A DNA stretch of 64,000 bases from Ilyonectria destructans (Eukaryota > Ascomycota > Sordariomycetes > Hypocreales > Nectriaceae). The stretch covers positions 496,001 to 560,000 of the forward strand of contig JAHEWK010000009.1 in assembly GCA_020740775.1 (NCBI GenBank). Reading direction: 5' to 3'. The position numbers and the translations under genes are program-made. Positions 1 to 12,500 of this stretch are shown here, piece by piece. Each line of letters starts with the position of its first letter. The first letter of the stretch is position 1. Below the pieces are notes generated by a model that had not been told where the DNA came from, ran no database searches, and saw nothing but the letters and a program-made list of their open reading frames with translations.

Positions 1-576
1 GTTGAGGTCGCTAGGAGTCTTCTTCGGGTCCAGTCCAAAGTAAAGCATGTCGCCATCCTCCTCCAGGCCAGGCACGGGTACTTTGAAGTTGCCAAGAGGG
101 TCTTGCAGGTAAGACCCAAACGAGAACTGCAAGGCCCCCGAGCTTGAGCTAAAAGTCACGTTCCAAAGACTTTCAAAGTGGAAGTTGAAGGCGACGATGT
201 CCATGCCTTTTTCTGGGTCGGGGTTGGGCTTAAGGGATAGGCTCAGTGTCCCCTTGCCATCTAGGTTGGTCATCCATGTTGCTAGGCCATCCTTTTCGTC
301 GACCTGAATATCCTCGTCCAAGCCAGTTGGGATCGAATCCAGAGTGATGCGATTTTTGGGAAGCCGGATCACAAAGTTGTCGATATTGGTCCCCTCATCC
401 AGAGTCTGAAATTTGTCGTCTCCGTCATGTGTCGCTTTGGACGAGTAGAACCTGTACTTGTCTCCTTCAACAAATCCCCCAGTGGCGGTAACAGGGCCCC
501 ACGGCACAGTGGAGGGTTCACCAGCGCGTGGGATTCCCTTCAGAGAGATGAGATCTTGAACCGGTGCTGGTACCAT
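1..576 (-). CDS. Unrecognised protein, C-terminal part beyond the window edge (192 codons visible)
   Basis: An open frame runs without a stop from an ATG at 576..574 to base 1, so the 3' part lies outside the window. The ATG has A at -3 and G at +4, and an in-frame TAA lies upstream near 631, which supports this start; an upstream exon is not excluded. The visible 192 residues begin MVPAPVQDLISLKG, are rich in beta-prone stretches and acidic residues, and have no signal peptide or membrane segment. It reads like the soluble, structural-looking giants to its right, from which it is divergent with about 1.1 kb between. I do not recognise the family. The coding call is good; membership in the neighbouring module is inference. 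Confidence 0.7.
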   Translation of the reverse strand, partial: MVPAPVQDLISLKGIPRAGEPSTVPWGPVTATGGFVEGDKYRFYSSKATHDGDDKFQTLDEGTNIDNFVIRLPKNRITLDSIPTGLDEDIQVDEKDGLATWMTNLDGKGTLSLSLKPNPDPEKGMDIVAFNFHFESLWNVTFSSSSGALQFSFGSYLQDPLGNFKVPVPGLEEDGDMLYFGLDPKKTPSDLN

Positions 577-1666
577 GTTGCCTGGGCAGCCTCTGGTTTC
601 CGACGAGGCAAAGCTTTTGAGTCCGTGGACTTAGTCGAGCGGCGAAAGATGGGACCAGAATATGAACTAGTTTGTAGTGGACAGCAGAGAACCTGGGTCA
701 GGGAACTGCTCCAGAATCTGGGGGCTCTCTGGGTACCTGTGCAATGGGCTCAGAAGTCCAGGCCGGGTTTGTCAAAATGGTGGTGGCTGGCCTCGGAGCT
801 GCGTGTCGATGAATTGGATGATCTCCTAGAACCGTGGCTAGCTGAGTGACAATCTATTGCCTATTGAGTTTGAGACATTGATTGAGACAGACTGTAAGAG
901 CTTATGCATTTCGTGACGCGGCAAGTCGCACGCCTTGGGGTGACTGACACACCCGGGGTGTCGATCGTCAGTGAAATATGCTTTATCATATTTCGGAAGG
1001 AAATGTGATGAATGTACGAGCGCATAGAAATCCAATAGCTCGCCATGCGGGTCTGAGACCATCGAGAGAGGCTAAGGCATATGCTCTGTAGCTTGTGAAT
1101 GGGCTGATGCAATTCTCAGCTGTGCTTTAACGGCCGAACTTATCCTTTTGAAGAGGAAGTAGAGCTCGATGGCTAGCCACCCCGCAGTGATGATGATGTT
1201 GTCTCGCTCGTATACTGCACAGCTTCGATAGTGGGAAGTGGCGTCCAGGAGGGAGTACGCGTGGATGCAGACTATGGAATTTTAGGTCCGGGGTCTAGAA
1301 CGCCCTTGTACCGGCCCGTACCGTTATACCTAGCTCAGGGATACAGGGATAATAGAAATGGATGCAAGACGGGGATGTAGAGATATCAATTGCGGGGGTC
1401 ATGCATACGGCCTATTTCGTCCGCCCTCACTCATGCAGGCCATTGATGTACCAGGTAGTATGCAACCGAGCGAGATACATGTAGCTTCTGGGTATGACCC
1501 AGTCCGGTCCTGGACTCTCATGCCATTGCGCGAAGTCTCTCCGAATTTCTGAGAAATTTCAAGACCTGCTCGTGTCGATATCTGGTGCAGCCTCGCGACG
1601 GAACACACGCGTTCAGTTTGAAGAGACGACCTACATTTTCCCTTTTCTTCAAGATACACTCCGGCC
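577..1666. other. Divergent intergenic region, no gene seen
   Basis: It separates the left-edge gene (minus) from the 1391-residue gene (plus), so it should hold both promoters. Short frames on either strand look non-coding. A pyrimidine-rich stretch just before 1667 (around 1636-1655) is typical of fungal start regions. Confidence 0.5.
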
Positions 1667-4600
1667 ATGGAGAGCGACAAAGATCCATTGTTGGTGCCCC
1701 TGCAACTGCAAGCCTTCATCCTCAACCCGGCCGTCTGCAACACAGACGACAAGGACGACCATGGCGCGCGGATCATGCCCATTACCCAGCCCAACTACAC
1801 CTTTCTTCGTCTCGATAATTTTCTCATCCAGAGCGATGTGCTCAACCACGCGGATCTTCACTGCTCTGCACCCGCCGGCGCAAATCCTCGCCTCACGGAT
1901 TTAGGCGCCCGGCCTCCCGCTGACCGCCGGGACCGTCACGGCGTCTACCTTCACTGGATTCTTCCCCAGACATACAGATCCGGAGTCGCTTTCGCCGACT
2001 CTGTCACCAAGGAGCGGCGTGAAGAAGAGCGTCTCAACAGCGGACTGGCCCCCAGCGAACCTAGCTCTGATCCAGGGGCGAAGCCAACCAAATCTCCCGA
2101 ATTTCTTGAGCCACCGACGCGATGGATCATCATTCGCAAGCTGGACTTGAATACCATCAAGCCTGCTGAGGCCAAGCCCTTCTTCAAGGAGTACCAGGCC
2201 TGGGTTGTTGAGAGCGACTACCAATGGACGCTAGATTGCATTCCGCCAGACTACGACCTTCAGGTCGATGTTTCTCCCTTTGTCCTGGGTGTCAAGTCCG
2301 GCCAGGAGACCAACATTGAGCAACAGGCCGAGATCTTCATCGGTCGGAAAACGCCGCTTGAGGAATGGTCGGAGGATCCAGATGCTGGCCGCGTCGACAT
2401 TACCCTGCTCCGAAGCAGCAACCAGCTCTTCGCGGATTTTCAGCTTCACAACTCCAACGTCTTTAGCATCTTGGACAACTTTGAATATTCTGACGCTTCT
2501 TCCAAGTCCAAGTTCCTCGATGAAGCCAGCGCCAGCTACTACCTCTTTGGCTGGCACCGCGACGAGAAAAACGATCCTCTCTGGCGGGAAGACGGCTCCC
2601 ATGCTGAGAGAATCCAAGGCATCTTCATGTCGCTGCAGCAAAGCGGCATCGACTCCATCACTGATTCGTGGCTCAAGTCAGACGACCCTGTTCGTATTTG
2701 TCTACACGGAGCACTCTATGACGTCCATTGGACTCATGACCGCAAGCCTACGACTGTTCCGGCGGATAAGTACGCAGAGGCCCTCCGAAGTAATAAGCTT
2801 CCTGCTGTCTCAGTGGGCACAACTCCCATCGATGCCCTGATCACCTACTGCTCGTCTAGAAGAGACAAGGAGGAGAACTTGGTCATCAAGCAGCTCGAAG
2901 AGGACATCCTCTTGATTGACTCGCTGCTTCATGCACGGGACGATGGAGTTGAGGGCCAGCGCGAGGCCAAAGACATATCCTACAACTGGAACTTCAATCG
3001 GTCTCAAGGAGGTATCCATTACTTCATCGCCAAAGAAGACGGTAAAGAGCAGCCTGCAAAGCCGGAGCCTGGGTCCATCGGTGCACTGAGAAACCTGAAT
3101 GAGCATCAGTCCCTACTTGACGCCTGTCGCAAGGCAGAGCAACAGTACCGTTGGGATATGTTCTCATTATGGTGGAAATATGTCACCGACGTCGCCAACA
3201 AGACCAGTAGCCCGTCCAATGACCAGTTCAAGCAACAAGTCACGGACCTCTCGGGCAAGCTCACCAAGCTCAACGCCCGCATCAAGACACTGGATGGCCG
3301 AGTCCAACAGCTGATCAAGGACGGGGAGGCAACGGGCGGATCTCTGCAAGGCGTCAAGACAGGAACTGATCCCTTCTACTATCGTGCCCGTGATCCTACC
3401 GTTCTCGTTGGTGCCGTTGATTCCGGCTGGCCGCTGGACTTCAACGACAATATCAACGTCCGTGTGGCCGCGCAGACGGTCAAGGAGACAACCTCTGTCC
3501 CGAAGGAGCTTACCGACTTGGCTTCACTCATCGCGGGCAAGTTTCCTGACCAAGGAGCACTTAGGAGTGTCGAAAGGCTGTGTGCAGAGTTCTGGGCTCT
3601 GTTGCCCGGCGACATCGAGACTGCAGCTACGACTCTTGACGAGGGACAAGCCTATCCCCAGTTCCACGATCAGCTTTCACCAACAAGTGACGGCAAATTG
3701 TGGAGAGACCGCTGGGAAGATCGTCAGCCGTGGTTCCCTCTTTACGCGGAATGGGAAGTGGAATACACACACGTTCCGTTTAAACACTGGCAACTGGACC
3801 AGCAGGCCGCTCGTCTGTCCGACAGCCAAAAGACTCGATATGGCGTTCCTGCAAAGGATGGCATTCCATTGTGGGAAAAGATGAAGGAAGGAAAGCTAGA
3901 GCCTATCGACGACTTCCGCACCCTGTCTGGTCGTGTCCTCATCTTGCCACAGCCCAGCTTCTCCCTCAAGGCAAAGGTGAACCAACTCTTCGCAGACACG
4001 CCTCCTCAGATTCTGAAGGAAACTATTAAACCTTGCGAGCAAAAAAGACTTACCAAGAATATTGACCGTCTATCTTTTCTGTCGTGCCCACTCGCGGGCT
4101 TGACCGAAGGCCTGCTTACCCTGTCTCAAGGCACTCATATCAAGCCGGAAAACAAGTATGTGAAGAACGGAACCGAACGTACTTCGGCCATCGGGGCTGC
4201 AGAGTTTGAAGCTGCTGGTCTTGTCAAGAATACCATTGAGATGATCCAGAACAACTCTGCTTTGACGCCGTTTGCCACGATGTCTGATTTTAGTGCGGCA
4301 GACTTCTGTCCATTCAAGCCAGCTACACATGGGCAAATCAGGTAGGTCATCAATGTTGCCGCGTATTGTTTCGTCGTTCAGTAACTAACCTTCAGTTATA
4401 GGTTCAAAAAGTTCAACATTATTGACAAGTTCGGCCAAACTCTCGTCGCCATCGACCCCATGCCACGGGTCGGGGGCTCTGAGCCGCTATATCCATGTAT
4501 CAGCGACTACTATGAGCCTCAGGCTGTGGACCTCAAGGATGGAACCAAAGCCGCAAATACAGTGTTTAAGAACGCTGGCTCCAAATGCGAGTTCATTCAA

Positions 4601-5902
4601 CTGCCCCCGCAGATCAACCAGAGCTCCCGCCTCAATGCACACTTCGTTGTATACTCTGGAGATGACGACGAGGCCGCCAAGAAGCCAAAGCCCTACTTTC
4701 GGCCCGCAAACGAGTGGGAGAACCCAATCTGGGGCTGGGTAGTGTTAAACTACGCCGACCAAGGGATTCAACTCTTCCTGCCAGATGGTGCCTTCTACCG
4801 TGAGGTCCGATTTGGAGGTCCCGGTGGTGTCATCACAGACCCCAAATGGCTGCCCTTTGCGCCGGATCCCAATCTACCTCCTGTTGCAAACACTGCTCAG
4901 TTGGATGCCCTCGTTGTTCGACTGGGAAATCCCGAGTACGCGAAAGGATTCTGGTACATGCTTTCTGCTGCAGTGGACCAGATGGCTCCAGCCCCCAGCG
5001 CCTATGCCGAGTTCTTGAGCTCCATCGTTGGTAGGCCTCTCGCCCTCGCAAACATGGGTTGGTCGTTGGAGCTTGAGGGTACGCCTTTACAGAACGAAAG
5101 TACTAGCACCAATCGGGCGGTCAAAAACCCTCCTATTCATCTCATCCCTGAAACCCCCGGCGATAAGAACAGTTATGAATTTCAGGTCAAGTTGGGCGAT
5201 CGCTTCAGAGAATACGACGGCCTAGTGGGATACTTCGACGCCAACCCTGCACCGGATCCCGCCAAGAAAAGAACTGACGAGCTGATTCTCGACAAAGTAA
5301 AGACGTATTTTGCGGGACAGCAGTCTAAGGTAGAGAACTTGACGCCCATCTCCAACGACAACTACCCAAAGCTCAAACCCTTCTGTGCTCGCCAGTTCAA
5401 CGGGTCCAAGGAAGTTGAGCCCGACGACTACACGGATGAAAGAGTGCGGCAACTTCAGATCTTCGGCGCTATTTTTGACCCTTTTACGCCCATCCACGGG
5501 TACTCTTCGCTGCTCCCGATCCGAAGCCTTCAGCTTCCTCCATGGACTTGGCAGGACGCCATGCAGAACATGACGGCCTTTTTCCACGCAGGTCCTCTAA
5601 CTTTGGCGGGAGACGTGGGCGACTATGACAACAAGCCACTGACGACAGAGATGGTCAAGACCAGGCCCTCGCGAAACACCGCATTGCCTTCTTTGTCGGA
5701 GGGAGAATGGAGCTGGCTGCAGCCATTCGTTGATCCAACGAATGGGGCTGAGCTCCCTGCGTATAATGCGTTTGGCATCGAGGCGAAGGGCAACCTCCTT
5801 ACTCCTGGGTTTCAGCAGGGACCGTACACGGCTATTGAGGGCTTCCTGCAGTTGAGAACACCTATACTACAGGACAAGCAGAAGGCACCAGATAAGAAGT
5901 GA
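1667..5902 (+). CDS. Very large soluble protein of unknown family, 1391 residues
   Basis: Two exons: 1667..4341 and 4402..5902. The intron (GTAGGT donor, CTAAC branch, ATAG acceptor) joins frames exactly, giving ...GQIR|FKKFNIID.... The start is an ATG after a pyrimidine-rich leader. There is no signal peptide or membrane segment, so the product is probably cytosolic or released without the classical route. Visible elements: a HGVYLHWILP block near residues 91-100, a heptad-like coiled coil around 518-552, and many Trp/Tyr/Pro-rich beta-like blocks in the second half (for example GWVVLNYADQGIQLFLPDG). The layout looks structural rather than enzymatic. I associate the HGVYLHW block with large uncharacterised bacterial proteins, which would suggest horizontal origin, but cannot verify this. 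It converges with the lectin-like gene and may work with the 1203-residue protein. Confidence 0.85.
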
Positions 5903-6739
5903 ACATTCAGGGCAAGAATGAATGTGAGGATGTAGGCTTTCGTACTTGGTGGATGATTGACCCTGTGGCAAGAGAAGAGATGACCTTAATTACATGTGAT
6001 CTCTGTTTAGCTTACCCAACACTTCGTTTGAGGAGTGCCCTTTGTGAACCATGAAGAATCCAAAGGCTGGAATATGACACAACGTGAATTTTGATTGACA
6101 ACTCACCCCAAGGTTACGCAGCTGAGAGAAGGACTTGTGGCGACCAGGCCTTTTATTTCTCTCTCGCCAAGTGTTCCCTCTACGACTCCGTCCATATTGT
6201 GTATTCTAATTTGGCCTCGCCATTTTCCCAAAAACCCAAAAACAATGGAAAAGCTTCTAGGCGACGTCGGCCCTGATAGTCTTACTTACATAGCCAGCGG
6301 AGTATCGAAGCACATGCGTGGATTCTAAAGATGGCTTTTGACAGGAGGTGCCATTTCGCCGACAAAACTATCATTATAAATCCACTAGTCTTCATCTGAG
6401 AGCGCCTCAAGGGTGTATTTTACGATCGAGATGGAATTTGGTATTAAACAATTTACATTACCAGAACATTTGAGGCAGATCGACTGCTGCCTTTTGCTGT
6501 TTAAAGGCACCGCTTCCTAGGAGCAACAATGCCTGGTTACGTGGCCATTTTAGATCAAGCAAAGCCATGACATCGAAAGTTATGAACTTTAGGTTCGAAA
6601 ACCAATTCAAAAAATCACGATTATATTCAAACTATGGCGATAGAGACTGTAGACACTTCGCTCCTTCTGCCTATGCGACCCTTGACCTCAATGAGGGCAC
6701 CCCCCGTCTCAGCACGTCAAATAGCAATGCAGTCGACGA
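5903..6739. other. Convergent 3' intergenic region, nothing recognised
   Basis: It lies between the stop of the 1391-residue gene and the stop of the minus-strand lectin-like gene. It should carry both 3' UTRs. Frames of about 60-77 codons here show no coding character. Confidence 0.5.
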
Positions 6740-7810
6740 TCACTGGGCATCCATGACGTGGACGAATCCGATCTTGGTAGCCTGCTTGTCCGCCTTGTAG
6801 AAGATGTGGTTATACTTCTGCTTGGTGAGGTCGGCCGTAGACACGGTCAGCTGGCTGTCGCTGCCAATGGAAGACACGGCGTCCGAGACAATGGATCCCG
6901 AGCCCCAGTCACCACCTCCGAGAGGCTTGGTGACCCTGTTAACCATGCCGTTGCTGTCAATGTAGTAGAGGTAGACAGTGGTGTCAGTAACAGCAACTGC
7001 GAGAGTGGTTCCAGCCCGTCCACCAGCATTCTGAATCTCGGAGTCTAAAAAATGGAGAGGTATGATCAGCAAAGTTTTCGTAGTGTCGAGGGAAATCGGT
7101 GAGAACACTTACCGTTGCCGCCTCCGCCTCCGCTAACCCTGAGCTCGCGAAGCTTGTTCGAGGCCTTTGCCTGGTAGATGATGTAACGCTTGCCGTTCTT
7201 GGCATCATAATAAGAGGCGAGGGCACTGTCAGGGTGGATCGTGTTTGTCGACGTGAAAACTTCATCATTGCCTTCACCGATGGTCGACTCGTGGATCCTC
7301 AACTCGCCGTTGTTGATCCTGTAATGGGCATGTTAGTACAGGTCAAGCATATGAAAGGGTTGTTTTGTCGATATATACCACGTACTTCAGGTAGTAGGCC
7401 CAGGTGTTGTCATCAGATGAGCACGCCGCGATCTTGTAGTAGATGGAATCGGTGGAGCCTACGACAGTGTAGACCGGGCTGACAAGCGAGATGTCAACGT
7501 CGGTTTTACCCGGGGGAGGGCACTTGCAGTCAGCGGCGTGAGAATCCGAGTTGACTGTGAAACCCTTCTGCTCAGTCACACCGAAGATGAGCTCCATGTT
7601 GTTCATCCTGGTGCTGGCGAGGTGAGACTGCGTGACGATAATGCCGGGGTGAGCGTCATCGTCTGAGGACAGAGAGTTCACAGTGCTCTCCTTCTTGGTT
7701 CTCTCATTACGGAACTGGAGTCCCAGGTTCTTGTTCTGAGAGTTGTAGTAAACGTGGAGCTGGCTGCCATCGGCACCAGCCTCGTCGTGGACAACGGCAA
7801 CGGCAACCAT
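6740..7810 (-). CDS. Fucose-lectin-like (AAL-type) beta-propeller protein, 311 residues
   Basis: Three exons: 7810..7386, 7318..7113 and 7044..6740, with donors GTACGT and GTAAGT and acceptors ACAG and TTAG; both junctions keep frame. The length of 311 is close to fungal fucose-specific lectins of the Aleuria lectin family (about 312-315). The sequence has repeated blade-like segments: LHVYYNSQNKNLGLQFRNE, IYYKIAACSSDDNTWAYYLK, YIIYQAKASNKLRELRV, VYLYYIDSNGMVNRV and HIFYKADKQATKIGFVH. Known relatives are cytosolic-style lectins without a signal peptide, and none is seen here. Expected role: binding fucosylated or related glycans. A TATA-like box lies about 130 nt upstream. Exact sugar specificity cannot be read from the sequence; a related propeller family is the main alternative. 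Confidence 0.75.
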
Positions 7811-7938
7811 CTTTGCGTTGGAAAATTGATAGTGAAGTGAGGAGGGTTTGAGAATGTGTAGAAGATCTGTAGGCTTGATTGACTGAATTGAATGCTGAGC
7901 GAGTTAAGGAACAATACTAGAGGCGGGACAGCATCAAA

Positions 7939-7946
7939 TATTTATA
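7939..7946 (-). promoter_or_regulatory. TATA-like box for the lectin-like gene
   Basis: On the minus strand the sequence reads TATAAATA about 130 nt upstream of the ATG at 7810. Position and sequence fit a fungal core promoter. Confidence 0.4.
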
Positions 7947-8829
7947 CTCCATGAGGGCGGCACGACGATGCTTAATGACCGTTGTCACCCTCGTTGCGTC
8001 CTCTTGCTATCACAAAGACGGCCATGGCGAAGGTAAACTCGCTCAGATTCTGCAAGGGAGAGGTACATCGGAACTTCGAGGAATGCCGTCAAAAGCGTCG
8101 AAAGCTCTAGACCGTCATCTAAAGCGCCGCTGTGGGCCAATGTTTCACGGAGGCGGTGCGGAGTTGACTCGGTTCAGCTCCATTCGTTTGCCAAGGTGCT
8201 ACCTCTATTCTTGTGGCTGAGATAGTGGTAGCTGTGAATCCATCTTGGGAAAGCTCCGAGAGACCGACTCAACGGGGCGTCATGAGGACAGCTGAATACT
8301 GTCACATTGAAGCTGGTGATATTGACGATCGACGGGCATTCCCGGCAGGACGCAGCAGACCATCCAACACTTTCGGTCATCAGTTCCAAATCTCTATTGG
8401 GTGTCAATGCGTATAGGTGCTCTGCAGTCTCCAAAGGTAACAAATGTAAGCTTCCGCACTTGTTGCCGTGCCTCCCACGGCGGAAAGGAACTACCGGATC
8501 TTGTTGAATTGTTCCAAGTACCTCTCTATGCATATTAATCACGCCCTTACCCCAAGTTACTGAACATCTAGGCCGGTGTGGAACATGTATCTGATGTAAT
8601 GTTCGTTCTCCTTGTGGGAATCTCGATTGGATAGTAATGGACATAAGCGCTTTACAATGTAGCTGAGTTCAGAGGCGGGATCTGCAGTCAAGATAGTCAG
8701 CCACAGTCACCGGTTAAAGAGGCTGCAGGTTGAGTCAACTCAGACATTGCCATTGAAACCACCACCAGTGAACAAACTAGTGAGGATAGCTATCGACACT
8801 CCTCGTGAGAGGATCAGGCCTTTCGGAGG
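7947..8829. other. Intergenic, no gene recognised
   Basis: Upstream of the lectin-like gene. The frames present (for example 8174-8644 on minus) have no recognisable domain and no plausible splicing. Confidence 0.45.
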
Positions 8830-8986
8830 AAAGGCTCCATCGTGATGCAGCTAGACTTGCGGGGAAAACACTCCATAGTGATGCAGCTAGACTTGCGGGG
8901 AAAACACTCCATAGTGATGCAGCTAGACTTGCGGGGAAAACACTCCATAGTGATGCAGCTAGACTTGCGGGGCTAGACTTGCGGGG
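8830..8986 (+). repeat. Tandem repeat, 36-bp unit, about 4.4 copies
   Basis: Units lie at 8830-8864 (diverged, 35 bp), 8865-8900, 8901-8936 and 8937-8972, then a 14-bp partial at 8973-8986. The core is GATGCAGCTAGACTTGCGGG. Because 36 is a multiple of 3, an open frame at 8805..9071 reads through it as 12-residue repeats (LHSDAARLAGKT). There are no spacers, so it is a minisatellite and not CRISPR. Whether the frame is translated is unknown. Confidence 0.9.
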
Positions 8987-9578
8987 AAACGGGACAGGGA
9001 TAACCGGGAGCGGCCCGGACTCTGCAGAAGTGGCGGCTTACTTGCATGTAATATTTGGTCCTCAGCTCTAGGTGCCAAGATGACGTATTGCGGAGGCGTA
9101 TGGCCGTGTTGCATTAGCCTAGTCGGCCTCAGCTCACACCTTGCAACGACTCATTGCCATTTCCGGCCTGGCGTCTTAGTCGCAGACGCTGCAGCGTCCC
9201 CTCTCGAAATATGATGAAGCATGCATCAAGTCACCTCTAGGTTGAGATACATCGAGGTACTTGGACCCCGCAACATGAGGCTTGGTCGAGAACCATCCTG
9301 TTTCTGCCATGCGCAATTGAACTTAGGGAAAGATGTGTCTGAGAGACGCAAATCGGAGAGACATAGAGGCATTTTATGCACCCGTCAACAACAAGGCTCA
9401 GCATCAGTTCCCTCTCAAGCCCATTCCCTCACCCGAGACTGAGACCCGAGACTGAGAGTTCTTTTGCATTACTGTTTATTCCTCTTGACAAAGGCTATCG
9501 TCCTTGTTCTACCCGTCGCTCGAACAGTGTTGAAACACTCACAATTACCCCGTCTCTTTCTTCCTCTACCCTACACAA
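8987..9578. other. Upstream region of the 1203-residue gene
   Basis: No gene is seen. The last 40 bases before the ATG are CT-rich, as is usual for well-expressed fungal genes. A short duplicated GACTGAGACCCGAGACTGAGA stretch occurs near 9433-9455. Confidence 0.4.
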
Positions 9579-12500
9579 ATGGTCATCTTTACTGGCGGCA
9601 AAAGCGTCGCCATCAACTCCCCTCGCCACCTTACTCTCCGCCATGCCAGACAAGCGGTCCTCACGGCAAATGAACCATCAGCCTTGACGGTTGCCTCTCT
9701 ACAGGCAGAGCCCGAGGAGCCTCCCACAGATCCAACTCCGCCTCTGGCGCCTGGCCAGGCGCAGCTGCATTCATTCTGGGCTCCCGGCCTTGAGGCGGGC
9801 AAGAAGCATGAGATCAAGGTCACGCAGGACATCAAGGCTCCAACAGACGAGCGTACTCTCCGCCTTGAAGCTCGGCAGGACTTCTTCGTCGACGCACCTC
9901 AGTTTGTGCTGCCCGAGGGCTCTGTGTACTCCACGTACCCTCCTCCAGGCTACTCAGATGATCGTCGCATTCTCCCTCATGTCGTGCTCACCGATCCTCA
10001 CCTGCCGTGGGAGAGGATTGGAAGCCCATCAGCGGAGAAGATCGTCGACACCCGCAACAAAGTGCCCTGGCTAGCTCTCTTCACCTTCGCCCATGACGAG
10101 TTGTTGCTCAAGCCGGACGCTCTAGGTAGTGTCAAGTTCAAGCAGAGCCCAACGCTGTCCATCAAGATGAAAGTTGGCGATCTGTTGAAGATTGGCAACG
10201 TCGCAACTCCCATCGACGACGATTCAGGCCCAGACGTCGAAGAAGCCAATGGGGAGTTCATCTTTCTCAAGCCAGACCTCTTCAAGAGCTTCTTTTCAAC
10301 CTTTGACGAGAGCAACATGCGTCAGGTGCCAGAAAAGCCAAACGTCAATCAATACAAGTACTTGTCCCATGTCCGGAAGATCAATACCAAGGGCATGGCC
10401 GTGGCTGGCGTCGAAGACTTTGGCATCTTCTCTGTCGTCGTCAGCAACCGCTGCGGCCCATTGAACAATCCCACCGCGGCCAGCATCTCTGTGCATCTTG
10501 TCTCAATCGAGGGTGTTGAAGACATGATGTGGCCGGGCTCTGACAAAGACTATGTCGGACTGTGTTCCCTTCACAGCTGGAACTACACGGTCGTGCCACC
10601 CGGGCAGCTCAACGTTCGCGATGCCTTCGTGCATCTTGGCAAAGAGCTGGACGTTCTGCGCCCTCTAGAGACCGTCTTCAAGCCTCTTCAAACCAAGGAT
10701 AGAGTATCTGCTCGCCTTGGAGACCGACTTCAGGACGGCTATTCTCTTGTCAAATACCGGGTACAGACTGGCGAGCAGACTGTCGCCTTGTACCGAGGCC
10801 CCTTCACGCCGACAAGGGTATCACACCACGGTCAACTTGACAAGTGCTCAAACTCAGGCCAGGACCTCCAGATCCTCGACAAGGAGATTGGCATGATGGA
10901 CATTAGCTACTCGGTAGCTTGGCAGATTGGCCGGACTCTGGCCCTCGGAGATCGAGCATTCGTCGCCGCTCTGGCCCGCCTACGCTCCATTATTCGCAAG
11001 AAAGCAATGAAGGAGTGCAAGACCGAGGCAGTCATTAGTGCAGGGACCGAGGAAAGCCTCCGTTCCAGGCTAGACCTGCTTAGCAGTTTGCCCGAGACTA
11101 TCGAGAGGCTTCAGAACATCCAGCTTCCAACCCCACCAAGTTCAAACCAAGGCGACGATGTCGAGTTCCGCCCTGGAGGAGTACAGAAGCGGTGGTATCG
11201 GCCACAACTATCCAAGAAGCAGTATCCCAGCCTTAGCTACGCCTCGGACCCCATCCAGGACACCTATCTACAGAATGCCGTCCAAGCTGTTCTGGACCTC
11301 TCCATGGGCAAGGATGGCAGAGTCTACGACGAGACAAATGACCCTGTCTCCACCGATTGGATGGTAGTGCAGAGCTGGATCGTCGATCGAATGTTCCTTG
11401 ATCGAGTACCCGCGCACTACCTCATCTCGGATCCAAGCCATCTTCCTCCGGAAAGCCTGCGTTTCTTCTACATCGACCGGGACTGGGTTGATGCCATGGT
11501 CGATGGTGCCTTGAGTCTAGCAAACCACATGGGTCAGGACCTAGATAGGGCTGCCATCAAACACGGCCTCAATCGTTTCCTGGATTATCTCCCCCCAAAT
11601 CAGACCCATCGTCCACAGATTCCCACATACGGTTTCTATCTGCGTTCGGACCTCGTCACTATGTATCCAGACCTCAGAGTGACAACCAGGGGAGTTGATA
11701 CGGGACGTGCGCCTCTGCTTCTTCACGAGATTGTGGCAGACGGCGTCATGATCGGAATGTTCGACCGCATCCCTGGAAAAGAACTTGATGCCTTGGTCTT
11801 CACACAACCGCCACATCAGCAGCGCTTCGCTGCTGGTTCTTATCTCGAAGGCGACAAGCTGAAGTTTTCTCTCAGAAGGCAGTATACTGTCGACCAGAAG
11901 TACCGCGATAAAGACGGGGAGCAACACAAGGCTCTGAGGTACTTCGAACTGGAGCCAAATGCTCAAAACAACTGGTTCGTCTGGAGCACTGTCCCAAAGA
12001 CGCCAGTTGGGGGGCAAGACAACAGCGATCCAAATGCGGATCTGCGAATCCTGCGTCTTCCGCATTTTGCAGAGGAACAGCGGCAAATTCTCCAAGACAA
12101 CATGGGAGAATTCACCAATGACGAGGATAAGAAGCAGAAATACTTCGACGATAGCACGTCCAATTCGGCACTAATTGCTATGCAGCTGAATGATCCGTAC
12201 TACGACCTCATCGTCTCCCTCAAGAAGGAGGAGGAGCCTGGTAAAAAAGAAGTCGCCATTGCGGCCTTGGCCAGTCTCCAGGCCGAAGCCGAGGAGCCGT
12301 CTCAGGAGCTTCGCAACTTGCAGTTTATGGCCCCTTCCACAGTCCCCAGAGTTCACGATAGTGAGGACGATGATGACGAAGATCAAGAGGAGCATGCAGA
12401 ATCTCTCCAAGTCACCTCCACGCAGAGTAGCACAGATTCCGAGGATGAGGATTGGAGCCGCGACGAGAGCTATGAGCCAAGACCTCATGCTCTACGACAT

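Noticed and set aside
8830..8986. Possible CRISPR array
   Set aside because: Units are contiguous without unique spacers, and the genome is fungal. It is a tandem repeat.
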